Part shown: piece by piece, positions 35,797-45,291 of the stretch
How positions within the stretch are numbered: position 1 is the stretch's first letter
How the letters are laid out: every line of letters starts with the position of its first letter
Source: NIOZ-UU13 sp964653075
GTDB lineage: Bacteria > Planctomycetota > Phycisphaerae > Sedimentisphaerales > Anaerobacaceae
DNA length: 64,000 bases
Reading direction: 5' to 3'
Assembly (NCBI GenBank): GCA_964653075.1
Contig: CAZZAX010000010.1
Location: 8,774 to 72,773, forward strand
Notes under the pieces: model-generated
The model's input: the letters and a program-made list of their open reading frames with translations, nothing else
What the model was told of the DNA's origin: nothing
Database searches by the model: none
Position numbers and translations under genes: made by a program

Positions 35797-36639
35797 ATGA
35801 GCGGAAAGAAAAGAAAGGGGGAATTGGCGCGCCAGATAACAGAACTCGTTGATAGGCTGCCGCTTTTCCCCCATAATATTGATGAGCTTTTGACAACTGC
35901 CGTTAAGCCTACCGAAGATAACAAAGAAATACTTCGCTTGATTGAGAGCGATCCGGATCTTAGTGCCGAGCTTTTGCAGGTGGCGCGTTCTTACTATGGA
36001 ACAGTTGCTGAAATCAATACTATCGAGGATGCTGTGAACCAGGTTGGTCTGCGGGCGCTGGTGCAGTTGATTGGAATATCATACGCAAGAAACGCAATCT
36101 ATGAAGAGTTCAACGCGCTGAAATATCTGAATGAATACATTGATCACTCGGAAAACATTTCCATGAGTTGTCGCATTCTGGCTGAGATTTGCGGCGTACC
36201 ACAGGATGAGCTTGAGATATATACTGTGGCGGGACTGATCCATGATGTAGGACGGCTGGCCATCATGGTCGCGAGTAACAGAACCAGCGCCCATGTATTA
36301 GGCACGTTATGGGATAAGATGGCATCGGTTATTCACGATGAAAATGCAACATTGGGGACCGATCATTGCGAAATAGGAATGCGAATCTGCCAAAAGTGGA
36401 ATTTCTCCTCCATCATTCAGGATGGGGTATTGAGGCATCACAGCCCAATTTATGACAGTGAGTTCAGTTTTGCCGGTGCATTGATATTCGTTTCACATTT
36501 TTTATCGGTCAGCGACCCCAGCGGAGAAATTCTTTCGAGCTTGATGGCTTCAGAAGTGTTAAACAAGCTGGCTTTAACGTCGAGTGATTTTGATAAGGCA
36601 AGAGACATATACAAATCACGCGCTTTGAATAACATTTGA
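35797..36639 (+). CDS. HDOD domain signalling protein
   Basis: 280 residues from ATG 35797, with AAGGTGG upstream; TTG 35779 is a weaker alternative. A single HDOD domain spans nearly the whole chain: LPLFPHNIDELL, then LIESDPDLSAELLQVARS, ...EDAVNQVGLRALVQLIG, and the HD-like GLIHDVGRLAIMV and FSSIIQDGVLRHHSP. HDOD proteins are non-catalytic or weakly conserved HD relatives that act in signal transduction and gene regulation. No second domain is attached. Own promoter; regulatory target unknown. Confidence 0.86.
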   Translation: MSGKKRKGELARQITELVDRLPLFPHNIDELLTTAVKPTEDNKEILRLIESDPDLSAELLQVARSYYGTVAEINTIEDAVNQVGLRALVQLIGISYARNAIYEEFNALKYLNEYIDHSENISMSCRILAEICGVPQDELEIYTVAGLIHDVGRLAIMVASNRTSAHVLGTLWDKMASVIHDENATLGTDHCEIGMRICQKWNFSSIIQDGVLRHHSPIYDSEFSFAGALIFVSHFLSVSDPSGEILSSLMASEVLNKLALTSSDFDKARDIYKSRALNNI

Positions 36640-36824
36640 CGGGCTGATTTGGCCGGGCACATATCATTTCAATGGCCGGGTATGGAGATATTGATCTCCT
36701 GGATGAGCAATATATCTTGGTACTGACGGCTACAGAAAAAGTTCCCATAAAGTCCGAATGAAGTTTATAATACAATGTTTTCGTGATAAGCAGAATATAA
36801 GCATTTTAAGGTGGAGACAAAGCA

Positions 36825-39023
36825 ATGGTAAATAGAGTTATTGTGATAAATTGTATGGTTTTCTTGGTTATGATTTTAGCTTCCTGCCAGTCTATGAAGG
36901 CGGACTTGGTATGGAAGGCAAATGGCCCTAATCTCGATGTGGAATACAGTCAGAATACAGCGACAGTGCCGCAGTATGAAGTGTTTGAGATTTCCTTCAA
37001 GCACGAGAATGAATATGTTAGTCCTTTCTTCGATGTTACAGTCGATGTCATCTTTACTTCTCCATCAAAAAAGCAGGTGCGCGTTGGTGGATTCCACTAC
37101 GGCTCTTCGTCGAAGCCATCAATCAGTAAGCGAAAAATAAAGACCGACAGAGGTCAGCGACAGCAGATAAGTTATGACTTTGAAAAGCAGGATATGTGGA
37201 AGGCTCGATTTGCTCCCTCGGAGCTTGGTAAATGGAAATACAATTTTGTGTTTAAAGATGTAAATGGCCAAAATGTGTCCGGTAGTGGAATTTTCACCTG
37301 TGTGAAAGGGCGCAGACCCAATCCGGGATTTGTCCGGCGGCATCCGAGAAATCCTTTTCGATTAGTCTTTGACGATGGCAGTCCGTATTTCCCAATTGGG
37401 CTTCAGGACTGCTGGGGTGACAATTCGGGCAGCGGTTCTGTTTTGGACCAGTGTTCAATGGAGGGGCCTTTTCGGACCGACCTGAAAGAGCCGCCGCCTC
37501 TGCCTCCCGGGCCGCTTTTTGTACGCGGCCCATCCGAGAATCCTCAGAATGCAGATGTTTATTTCCGGCGTTTTTCACAATGCGGTTTCAACCTGTATCG
37601 CTTCTCGCAACAAAATTGCTCCTACCAGCTTTATGAGGACCTGGACAATTATCTTGTCCATGAAGGTATTATGACGGATGAGCTACTTTGCAGTGCCCGC
37701 AAGTATGGCTTTAGTATTTTTTATGGGATTTTCGGCTATAAGAAGGTTTTTAACGATGATCCGTATAACGAAACAGGCTTATCGAAGGTAAAGAGGTTCA
37801 TAAAATACAGCGTTGACAGGTGGGGGGCTTATGTGGATTTCTGGGAATTTCTTAATGAGCAAAAGGCCGACGACCGCTGGTATGAAATCATGGTGCCTTA
37901 CATCAAATCGATTGATCCGTATCATCATCCGGTTACAACAAGCTGGGAGCGGCCGGAGCTTGACGGAATCGAAATCAATGCCCCGCACTGGTACCAGAGA
38001 GAAAACGAGATTGAATCGGACGCGATTACTGCTTCGAAAGCAAAGAACTGGAAGAAATATAATATGCCGGTCGTGGTTGGTGAGCAGGGAAATCATACTA
38101 ACAGGCGTAAACCTCGACCACCGGGCGTCGGCGGTGTATGGGATGACCGTTCGGCGCTGCGAATGCGCATTCGAAACTGGACAGCCTTTTTCAATGAGAT
38201 TGTCTTTATTTTCTGGAACACAAGCTACGCCAGAGACGGCCATTTTATGAATATCTGGCTCGGACCGAAGGAACGGGAATATGTAAGGGCAATGCAGGAT
38301 TTTGCATATTATCTCGATAAAGATGTTCGTATAGTTCCAGTTAAGGTCTCGCAGCCGGAGGCGGTTCGTGCCTATGGCCTGGCTTCGAAAAAGTGTGCCG
38401 GTGTTTATCTGCACCACTTCAGCGACCACACTAAACCGCTCACAGGTCTCAGAATTAATCTTGATATTCCGGAGGATGCCAGGGGATACTGGTACTGCCC
38501 TGAAAACGCGGCGATTCTCAAAACGGTTGATGTATCGGCGGGAGCTAACAGCCTTGAAGTTCCGGAGTTTACTGTGGACATTGCATTTCTTGTTACTCAG
38601 GCTGGGCCTCCGGATATTGACAAGGATGGCAGACCTAACAATCTCGATGCGGACGATGATGGAGACGGTGTGCCTGATAAGGAAGATGCCTTTCCTTTGG
38701 AGCCACAGGAGTGGCGGGACAAAGATGGAGACTGGATTGGTGATAATCTTGATGCCGACGATGATGGCGATGGTGTAGCTGATGATTGGAATAAAAACGG
38801 TGTCCCCGATTATGACGAATTGGATATAGACGGTGACGGAGTGGACAGGGCTAAATCTGTTCCCTGGGATGTTTTTCCCTTGGACCCAAAAGAATGGCGG
38901 GACACCGATGGCGACAGTGTTGGTGATAATAGTGACCTTGATGATGACAATGATGGCTATAGCGATAAAGAGGAAATTAGATTTGGAACCGACCCTTTGG
39001 ATAAATTAAGCTTTCCAACATAA
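36825..39023 (+). CDS. DUF5060 / GH-A glycoside hydrolase lipoprotein with thrombospondin type 3 repeats
   Basis: 732 residues. Lipobox LASC (Cys21). The N-terminal DUF5060 beta-sandwich runs about 28-165, followed by a catalytic TIM barrel (about 180-490) with candidate acid/base E345 in FWEFLNEQ and nucleophile E420 in VVVGEQGNH, as in GH5-like hydrolases with a DUF5060 domain. After a short beta domain, residues ~607-732 are Asp-rich calcium-binding repeats (DIDKDGRPNNLDADDDGDGVPD and similar) of the TSP3 type. Likely surface-bound polysaccharide hydrolase; the TSP3 tail is probably a rigid spacer. TATAAT-like sequence lies ~53 bases upstream of the ATG. Confidence 0.82.
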   Translation: MVNRVIVINCMVFLVMILASCQSMKADLVWKANGPNLDVEYSQNTATVPQYEVFEISFKHENEYVSPFFDVTVDVIFTSPSKKQVRVGGFHYGSSSKPSISKRKIKTDRGQRQQISYDFEKQDMWKARFAPSELGKWKYNFVFKDVNGQNVSGSGIFTCVKGRRPNPGFVRRHPRNPFRLVFDDGSPYFPIGLQDCWGDNSGSGSVLDQCSMEGPFRTDLKEPPPLPPGPLFVRGPSENPQNADVYFRRFSQCGFNLYRFSQQNCSYQLYEDLDNYLVHEGIMTDELLCSARKYGFSIFYGIFGYKKVFNDDPYNETGLSKVKRFIKYSVDRWGAYVDFWEFLNEQKADDRWYEIMVPYIKSIDPYHHPVTTSWERPELDGIEINAPHWYQRENEIESDAITASKAKNWKKYNMPVVVGEQGNHTNRRKPRPPGVGGVWDDRSALRMRIRNWTAFFNEIVFIFWNTSYARDGHFMNIWLGPKEREYVRAMQDFAYYLDKDVRIVPVKVSQPEAVRAYGLASKKCAGVYLHHFSDHTKPLTGLRINLDIPEDARGYWYCPENAAILKTVDVSAGANSLEVPEFTVDIAFLVTQAGPPDIDKDGRPNNLDADDDGDGVPDKEDAFPLEPQEWRDKDGDWIGDNLDADDDGDGVADDWNKNGVPDYDELDIDGDGVDRAKSVPWDVFPLDPKEWRDTDGDSVGDNSDLDDDNDGYSDKEEIRFGTDPLDKLSFPT

Positions 39024-39031
39024 TCTTAGGT

Positions 39032-39059
39032 TTGAAAGTAATGCTCGAAAAGGTATAAT
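39032..39059 (+). promoter_or_regulatory. sigma70-type promoter for the aldo/keto-reductase-like gene
   Basis: TTGAAA (39032-39037), 16-bp spacer, TATAAT (39054-39059), 44 bases upstream of the start codon. Confidence 0.55.
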
Positions 39060-39102
39060 AACTAAAGCTTTTTGAGAATAATTAGATTAATGGAGGACGA
39101 CC

Positions 39103-40089
39103 ATGAAATCATGGCTTAATCGTCGAAGATTTATTAAGAAGTCACTCTTAACTTCCGCCGGTAGCGCATTATCGCTGCAGATAGGCTCAGGAAAGATACT
39201 TGCACAGGGCACGTCAAAACAGCCTATGAACCGGCCTACACCTGCGGCCGGTTTACCAAAGGGAAGGATTGGCGAGCTTAATGTCAGCCGTTTATTTCTG
39301 GGTGGCAATCTGCTTACGCACTTTACCCACAGCCGCGACCTGAAATATGTCTATAATTTGACGGCGCATTATAACACCGAAGAGAAAATACATGAGACTA
39401 TGGCAATCGCCGAAGCCCATGGAATCGATACGCTCGTAATACATACTGCGCCCGGAATCATGAGCAAGCTGAAGAAATACCGCCATCAGCAGGGCGGAAA
39501 GATAAAATGGATTATATGTCCTACGGCCCCCATCGAGGGGCAATTGGAAGCCTATGGCGAACAGGTTCGCATGCTTGCCGACGAGGGTACTGACGCAATT
39601 TATCTCTGGGGTGTCCATGCGGACAGACTTGTCGCTCAGGGTAAAATTGATATGATTGCAAAGGCTGTGGAAATCGCCAAAGATCAGGGAGTGCCTTCAG
39701 GTGTTGGGGCGCATGATCTTAAGGTAATTATGGAATGCGAGAAGAACCAGGTCGATGCGGACTTTTATATCAAGACTTTCCACCATCATAACTATCCTAC
39801 TGCACCGAAGCCGAATGAACTGACGAAAGTAATTGCTGAAGTGCCGGGTTACTGGTGCAACAATCCTCAGAAGGTAGCTGATTTTATGAAGACCGTAGAG
39901 AAACCATGGATTGCTTTCAAGGTCATGGCTGCCGGTGCCATACCGCCGAAAAATGCGTTCCGCTACGCCTTTGAAAAAGGTGCCGACCATATCCTGGCGG
40001 GAATGTTTGATTTTGAGATAGCCGAAGATGCCCTCATTGCAAAAACGGTCATGGCCGATGTCAAGAGAACTCGTCCGTGGAGAAGCTGA
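39103..40089 (+). CDS. Tat-exported aldo/keto reductase-like TIM-barrel protein
   Basis: 328 residues, GGAGG before the ATG. Tat signal NRRRFIKKSLLTSAGSALSL. The mature part is a single TIM barrel of the aldo/keto reductase type: LNVSRLFLGGNLLTHFTHSRD, then HETMAIAEAHGIDTLVIHTAPG, ...DAIYLWGVHADRL and GAHDLKVIMECEKNQVDADFY. The usual catalytic Tyr/Lys of classical AKRs is not obvious, so it may be a non-canonical member. Exported relatives recur in planctomycetes near glycoside genes. Substrate unknown. Confidence 0.75.
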   Translation: MKSWLNRRRFIKKSLLTSAGSALSLQIGSGKILAQGTSKQPMNRPTPAAGLPKGRIGELNVSRLFLGGNLLTHFTHSRDLKYVYNLTAHYNTEEKIHETMAIAEAHGIDTLVIHTAPGIMSKLKKYRHQQGGKIKWIICPTAPIEGQLEAYGEQVRMLADEGTDAIYLWGVHADRLVAQGKIDMIAKAVEIAKDQGVPSGVGAHDLKVIMECEKNQVDADFYIKTFHHHNYPTAPKPNELTKVIAEVPGYWCNNPQKVADFMKTVEKPWIAFKVMAAGAIPPKNAFRYAFEKGADHILAGMFDFEIAEDALIAKTVMADVKRTRPWRS

Positions 40090-40215
40090 TGTAGTGTCTC
40101 GAAAATGACTGATTAGGTCGAAACTGCCGCTATAATTTGTTCTATTCGGCAACTATTTATTATGGCAAAAGCGCCCTAAATGAACAGCAGTCAAAAATGA
40201 AATGTTGTTCTTCCT

Positions 40216-41103
40216 ATGAAGATTTATGTAAAGCTATTATTTACGACGCTGTTCTGGGGCGGCACTTTTATTGCAGGCAGGATTGTCTCTCAAAACGTTG
40301 GACCTTTCTCAATCGCATTCCAAAGATTTGCAATAGCCTCGATATTTCTCATATTGCTCACCTTGAAAATTGAAGGTAAGCTGCCTGCACTGAAGAAGTT
40401 TCAAATCTTCCCTGTTATTCTGTTGGGGATGACGGGCATATTCACGTACAACGTTATGTTCTTCAAAGGACTCAAAATAATTGAGGCGTCCCGGGCTTCT
40501 CTTATAATTGCAACGTGCCCGGTATTCATAACAATCTTCTCGGCCGTTTTCTTAAAAGAGGAAATCAATCTTATCAAGGGCCTTGGAATTATCATTTCTG
40601 TAAGCGGAGCAATAATAGTAATCTCAAAGGGAAATATAGAGCAGATGTTCAGGACAGGTCTGGGCTTGGGGGAACTTTACATTTTTTGCTGCGTCCTGAG
40701 CTGGGTCGCTTACTCGCTGATAGGCAAGGGCGTTATGAGAAACCTTTCTCCACTTGCTTCTGTTTCGTATTCGGCCATAGTCGGGGCCGTCGCTTTGTTT
40801 ATTCCTGCCTGCTTTGAAGGAGTGCTGCAAAATTTCAGTCACCAGTCAGTACTTGACTGGTCATGTATCAGTTATCTGAGCATTTTTGGGACCGTCATCG
40901 GATTTGTCTGGTATTATCAAGGCGTGCAGCATCTTGGTCCGACGAAAGCCGGTTTGTTCATAAATTTCGTCCCTATCTTTGCCATTCTTTGCGCTTTTAT
41001 TATCCTGCACGAGCCAATCACCATCTCGCTTGTAGTTGGTACAGTGCTGGTCATCTCCGGTGTCTATTTGACGAACAGACCCTCTAATATTAATAAGACA
41101 TAA
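40216..41103 (+). CDS. EamA/DMT family transporter
   Basis: 295 residues with about ten hydrophobic helices in two EamA repeats, typical of drug/metabolite exporters such as RhaT or YdcZ relatives. Repeat 1 starts TTLFWGGTFIAGRIVSQ and ends AIIVISKG; repeat 2 starts GELYIFCCVLSWVAYSLIGKG and ends GTVLVISGVYLTNR. Inner membrane; often exports amino acids or metabolites, which suits the neighbouring peptide-use genes. Substrate cannot be read from sequence. No strong ribosome site before the ATG. Confidence 0.88.
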   Translation: MKIYVKLLFTTLFWGGTFIAGRIVSQNVGPFSIAFQRFAIASIFLILLTLKIEGKLPALKKFQIFPVILLGMTGIFTYNVMFFKGLKIIEASRASLIIATCPVFITIFSAVFLKEEINLIKGLGIIISVSGAIIVISKGNIEQMFRTGLGLGELYIFCCVLSWVAYSLIGKGVMRNLSPLASVSYSAIVGAVALFIPACFEGVLQNFSHQSVLDWSCISYLSIFGTVIGFVWYYQGVQHLGPTKAGLFINFVPIFAILCAFIILHEPITISLVVGTVLVISGVYLTNRPSNINKT

Positions 41104-41224
41104 TATGAGCCCAAATATATGACAGCAGGGCTGTAGATTAGCTTTGTAGTGTTCTTCTTTGACTTGTGGTTTTTTCTTTATTATTATCTTCTTAAGCTAT
41201 AAACCTGAATGACAGGTATTACCA

Positions 41225-42475
41225 ATGAAATTGCCCAAACTTCAGTTATACACTAAGGTTTTGATAGGATTATTGGCAGGGGTGCTTTTTGGTTTGCTCG
41301 CCAGTCAATGGGGATTTTCTGATTTTGTATTCAGCTATATAAAACCCATTGGCTTGGCATTTATTAAATTGATTAGTATGGTTGTCATACCTCTTGTCTT
41401 TGCCTCTTTATTAGTAGGTACGTCCAGTCTTAACGACATCAGGAAATTAGGTCGCATTGGTGCGAAAACTGTGATTTATTATCTGTTTACAACAGTAATT
41501 GCTATTTGCATTGGTTTACTCCTGGCGAATACGTTAAGGCCCGGGGCGGGTCTTTCGGAGCAGGCGCGGGCAAGGCTGATTCGAAGCAGAGGAGAAGAAT
41601 CAGTTACGCCGATTGATACGGACCTTAAAAAACCAACAATCATAGACATTCTTTTGAATATTATTCCAACGAATCCCATCAAAGCGTTCGTTGAAGGCAG
41701 GATGCTGCAGATTATTTTCTTTGCTTTGATGACCGGGATTTGCCTTGGTTTAATTCCACCCGAACGAAGCCGTCCTGTAATAATTTTCTTCGAGGGTGTT
41801 AATGACCTGATAATTAAAATGGTCCATCTTATTATGAAGCTTGCTCCTTACGGTGTATTTGCCCTGATATCAGCGGTGGTTGCAGATTTTGGGCTGGATG
41901 TTCTTTTTGTCCTTATTAAGTATTCCCTGGTAGTTATAACAGGGCTTGTTCTTCATGTTGCGATTGTTTACTCTTTAGCTATAAAGATATTCAGTAGGCA
42001 AAAAGTAAGAACGTTTTTCAGAGGTATTCGCCCGGCCCAGTTGATTGCCTTTAGCTCTGCATCGAGTTCGGCCACTTTGCCTGTAACTATGGAATGTACT
42101 GAAAAAAATTTGGGTGTCCCCGGGCAAATTGCCAGCTTTGCACTGCCTTTGGGAGCTACCATAAATATGGATGGTACTGCCCTTTATCAGGGAGTATCTA
42201 CCGTGTTTATTGCCCAGGTATATGGTTTGAGCCTCAGTCCGATACAACAACTGACCATAGTTCTTACTGCTGTGCTGGCTTCTATTGGTACCGCAGGAAC
42301 ACCGGCGGCGGGAGTAATTACTTTGGCAATCGTACTAAAAAGTATCGGAGTGCCGTTGGAAGGCATAGCCCTCATTATGGGCGTGGAGCGTATATTGGAT
42401 ATGTGCCGCAGTGTGGTAAACGTTACGGGAGATGCCTCGTGCGCCGTGGTCGTTGCTTCAAGCGAAAGTGAATAA
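41225..42475 (+). CDS. dicarboxylate/amino acid:cation symporter (DAACS, GltP-like)
   Basis: 416 residues. Takes up glutamate, aspartate or C4-dicarboxylates with sodium or protons. The family signatures are present: the serine-rich SSASSSATLPVTMEC re-entrant loop (hairpin 1) and GATINMDGTALYQG in transmembrane helix 7, followed by GTAGTPAAGVITLAIVL (hairpin 2) and the late DMCRSVVNVTGDASCAVVV in helix 8, which holds the substrate-binding Asp/Arg region. Length and topology are typical. Sits 31 bases before the C69 dipeptidase, consistent with uptake of amino acids released outside. Confidence 0.95.
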   Translation: MKLPKLQLYTKVLIGLLAGVLFGLLASQWGFSDFVFSYIKPIGLAFIKLISMVVIPLVFASLLVGTSSLNDIRKLGRIGAKTVIYYLFTTVIAICIGLLLANTLRPGAGLSEQARARLIRSRGEESVTPIDTDLKKPTIIDILLNIIPTNPIKAFVEGRMLQIIFFALMTGICLGLIPPERSRPVIIFFEGVNDLIIKMVHLIMKLAPYGVFALISAVVADFGLDVLFVLIKYSLVVITGLVLHVAIVYSLAIKIFSRQKVRTFFRGIRPAQLIAFSSASSSATLPVTMECTEKNLGVPGQIASFALPLGATINMDGTALYQGVSTVFIAQVYGLSLSPIQQLTIVLTAVLASIGTAGTPAAGVITLAIVLKSIGVPLEGIALIMGVERILDMCRSVVNVTGDASCAVVVASSESE

Positions 42476-42506
42476 ATTAGTTAATTGATTTGACAGGGAA
42501 ATAAAT

Positions 42507-43970
42507 ATGATTGTAAAGAAAACATTTGTCAGATTATTTTTAGTAGCTGCTGTATTTGTATTCTGTTTCACAATACTCGCTGCAAAATGTGAGGGATGTT
42601 ATTCCATAGTGGTTGGCAAAAAAGCTTCGGTTGATGGTTGTGTAATTATGGCTCACAACGAAGATGATGGCCCACCTCAAATTGTAAATCATCACAAAAT
42701 CCCCCGTAAAAAACACTCATCGACGGAAACAGTGAAGCTTCGCAATGGCGGCCGGTTAGCTCAGGTCGGGCAAACATGGGCTTATATCTGGTCGGAAATG
42801 CCGGGTATGCTTTTCTCCGACAGCTATCTCAATGAATGGGGTGTTTGTGTCACATCGGACAACTGCCCTTCACGAGAGGATAGGCCTCAAATTACCGATG
42901 GCGGAGTAGGCTATATGCTTCGACGTCTGGTTGCCGAGCGAGCTAAAACTGCACGTGAAGGTGTCCTCTTAGCTGGAAAGCTGATCGAGCGATTCGGTTA
43001 CATTGACTCCGGCCGGACATATATCATCAGTGATCCGGATGAAGGGTGGCTTTGCTGCGTTGTCAATGGCAAGCACTGGATGGCCCAACGGGTTCGTGAT
43101 GACGAAATTGCTATGGTGGCAAACACTTATACAATACGTCGAATTAACCTTTCTGATAACAAAAACTTTCTGGCATCGAAAGATATCATTGAATATGCTG
43201 TTTCGAGGGGTTGGTATAATCCGAGGGAGGATGGGCCGTTTGATTTCGCTGTTGTTTATTCGAATCCTAATTCAGTTACAAATTATTCCAACTTTGGCCG
43301 GCAGTGGAGCGGCTTCAGATATGTTGCTGCCAAAGCCATCAAAATCGGCCCGAAGCTGCCCTTTTCAGTTGTGCCAAAACATAAAGTAAGTGTCGCTGAC
43401 ATTATGCAGATTCTGCGCCACGACTATAAAGGAACAGTAATTGAAGCTTCTTCACCACAAAGGAGCCCCCAACAAAGCGGCACTCCCATTTGCAGCGATG
43501 CCACTCAGACCAGTTTTGTTGTTCAGTTGCGAAACGATAAGCCTCTGGATATCGGTTTGGTTTACTGGATGTGTCTTTCTTCGCCACGGACTTCGTTTTA
43601 TATCCCTTATCATTTTGGTATTTCTGAATTTCCAGCAGGCTTCTCAATGGAATCACAAAGGCCGTCAAAGGCGTTCTTTAATGAGAAGCTCAATTGCCCC
43701 TTTCAGACTGACCCGCTAAAGGCTTTTTGGATGTTCTCCAACTTTCGCAACAAGCTTTCCGTTGCTTCGATTGAAACAATTACCTCGATGAAAGCTCTCG
43801 CTGTGGAGATAGAGAATGACGCTTTTGCATTGCAAAACCCTGTCGAGGAGGCGGCTCGCCGGCTATATGGAAGAGATAAAACTGTGGCTATGAAAATTTT
43901 GACCAACTATTCCAACGGAATTTACCTGTCCTCTATAGAGGCAATGCAAAAGGTATTATCGGAAAAGTAA
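42507..43970 (+). CDS. C69 family dipeptidase, exported
   Basis: 487 residues. Signal peptide (KKTFVRLFLVAAVFVFCFTILAAKCEG) followed by C31-YS, the expected N-terminal nucleophile of the Ntn-hydrolase C69 peptidases after processing. Conserved landmarks follow: CVIMAHNEDDG, YLNEWGVCVTSDNCPSRE and GYIDSGRTYIISDPDEGW. The family cleaves a range of dipeptides. Probably periplasmic or outer surface. AGGGA precedes the ATG. Part of a likely run with the upstream symporter and the downstream M19 dipeptidase. Confidence 0.9.
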   Translation: MIVKKTFVRLFLVAAVFVFCFTILAAKCEGCYSIVVGKKASVDGCVIMAHNEDDGPPQIVNHHKIPRKKHSSTETVKLRNGGRLAQVGQTWAYIWSEMPGMLFSDSYLNEWGVCVTSDNCPSREDRPQITDGGVGYMLRRLVAERAKTAREGVLLAGKLIERFGYIDSGRTYIISDPDEGWLCCVVNGKHWMAQRVRDDEIAMVANTYTIRRINLSDNKNFLASKDIIEYAVSRGWYNPREDGPFDFAVVYSNPNSVTNYSNFGRQWSGFRYVAAKAIKIGPKLPFSVVPKHKVSVADIMQILRHDYKGTVIEASSPQRSPQQSGTPICSDATQTSFVVQLRNDKPLDIGLVYWMCLSSPRTSFYIPYHFGISEFPAGFSMESQRPSKAFFNEKLNCPFQTDPLKAFWMFSNFRNKLSVASIETITSMKALAVEIENDAFALQNPVEEAARRLYGRDKTVAMKILTNYSNGIYLSSIEAMQKVLSEK

Positions 43971-44033
43971 TGTGGTGATTAGATAAGTAATGTTGGCATT
44001 AAAGAAGATAGTTATTTATACAGCAGGTAAATT

Positions 44034-45269
44034 ACGAACAAGAGCATAAAGATAATTTCATGGATTATAATTTTGGTAATAGCGGCTTTAATTGCAGCTT
44101 GTCAAGAACAAGCTAAGACTTTGACGGATTCTGAGATGAAGAAAAAGGCGAATGAAATAGCTCAAAAATATATGATTGTAGATACCCACCAGGATGTGCC
44201 CTATCGTCTGATAAAAAAAATGGAAGATATTTCCCAGAGAACCGAAGAAGGGGAGTTTGACTATCCAAGGGCGCGGCAGGGAGGTCTTGATGTGGTCTTT
44301 ATGGCTGTTTATGTTCCTGCTGAATACGAAGACAAAGGTGGAGCCAGGGCTTTTGCTGAAAAGACAATTGATATAACTGAAGGTCTTGCGGATAGCTGGC
44401 CTGACAAGTTTGTTATGGCAAGATCGGTTGCAGATGTGAAAGGGCAGTTTGGTGATGGTAAAATATCTATTGTTATGGGAATGGAAAATGGCTCACCTGT
44501 TGAAGGCAATCTTGATAACTTAAAATACTTCTATGATCGCGGCATTCGTTATGTTACCCTTGCACATTCCAAGTGCAATCATATTTGTGATTCGTCTTTT
44601 GATGAGCAGCGGAAATGGAACGGCCTAAGTCCTTTTGGCACTAAACTTGTATCTGAAATGAATCGTCTTGGGATGTTAATAGATGTCTCGCACGTTTCAG
44701 ATAAAACATTCTACCAGATAATGGAGCTTTCAAAAGCGCCTGTAGCTGCTACACATTCATCCTGTCGCTATTTTACCCCGGACTGGGAACGTAATATGGA
44801 CGATGAGATGATAAGATTATTGGCTGAAAAAGGAGGCGTAATTCAAATCAATTTTGGTTCTATGTTCGTTAGTCGGCAAGTCAACAAGGCATATAAAGAC
44901 CGCAGAAAAAACGTGTTGGCGTATGTTGAAGCCCATAATTTGCAAGGCGAAGAAAGAGATAAGTATTACAAAGAATATGCGAAAGAAAATCCACTTGGTG
45001 AAGCTGATATTTCAGATGTTGTTGCAAATATTGATCACGTTGTGAAGCTGGTTGGAATTGAGCACGTCGGTTTGGGGTCCGATTTCGATGGTGTTGGAGG
45101 TCAGCTCCCTGTCGGCTTGAAAGATGTTTCCTGCTATCCGAATCTTATCTATGAGCTTTTGAAGAAGGGTTATACTGGAGCGGATATAAAGAAGATTTGT
45201 TCCGACAACTTTCTGCGTGTATGGTCGCAGGTCGAAAGAGCTGCTCGTGAGCTGCAGTCAGGTAAATAG
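44034..45269 (+). CDS. membrane dipeptidase (M19, renal dipeptidase type), lipoprotein
   Basis: A zinc metallopeptidase that cleaves dipeptides. The frame is closed at 44028-44030. An ACG at 44034, after AGGTAAATT, would begin TNKSIKIISWIIILVIAALIAAC, a full lipoprotein signal with lipobox AAC; replacing ACG by ATG would be canonical. The first usual start is TTG 44073, which would cut the signal in half, so I take ACG (or a point error) as the start, 411 residues. M19 landmarks: DTHQDVP, GMENGSPVEGN (bridging Glu), LIDVSHVSD and AATHSSCR (histidines), GLGSDFDGVGG. Forms a dipeptide-use set with the C69 enzyme and GltP-like symporter. Confidence 0.85.
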   Translation, partial: TNKSIKIISWIIILVIAALIAACQEQAKTLTDSEMKKKANEIAQKYMIVDTHQDVPYRLIKKMEDISQRTEEGEFDYPRARQGGLDVVFMAVYVPAEYEDKGGARAFAEKTIDITEGLADSWPDKFVMARSVADVKGQFGDGKISIVMGMENGSPVEGNLDNLKYFYDRGIRYVTLAHSKCNHICDSSFDEQRKWNGLSPFGTKLVSEMNRLGMLIDVSHVSDKTFYQIMELSKAPVAATHSSCRYFTPDWERNMDDEMIRLLAEKGGVIQINFGSMFVSRQVNKAYKDRRKNVLAYVEAHNLQGEERDKYYKEYAKENPLGEADISDVVANIDHVVKLVGIEHVGLGSDFDGVGGQLPVGLKDVSCYPNLIYELLKKGYTGADIKKICSDNFLRVWSQVERAARELQSGK

Positions 45270-45291
45270 CTTTAGAATTTAACTTTTTTAC

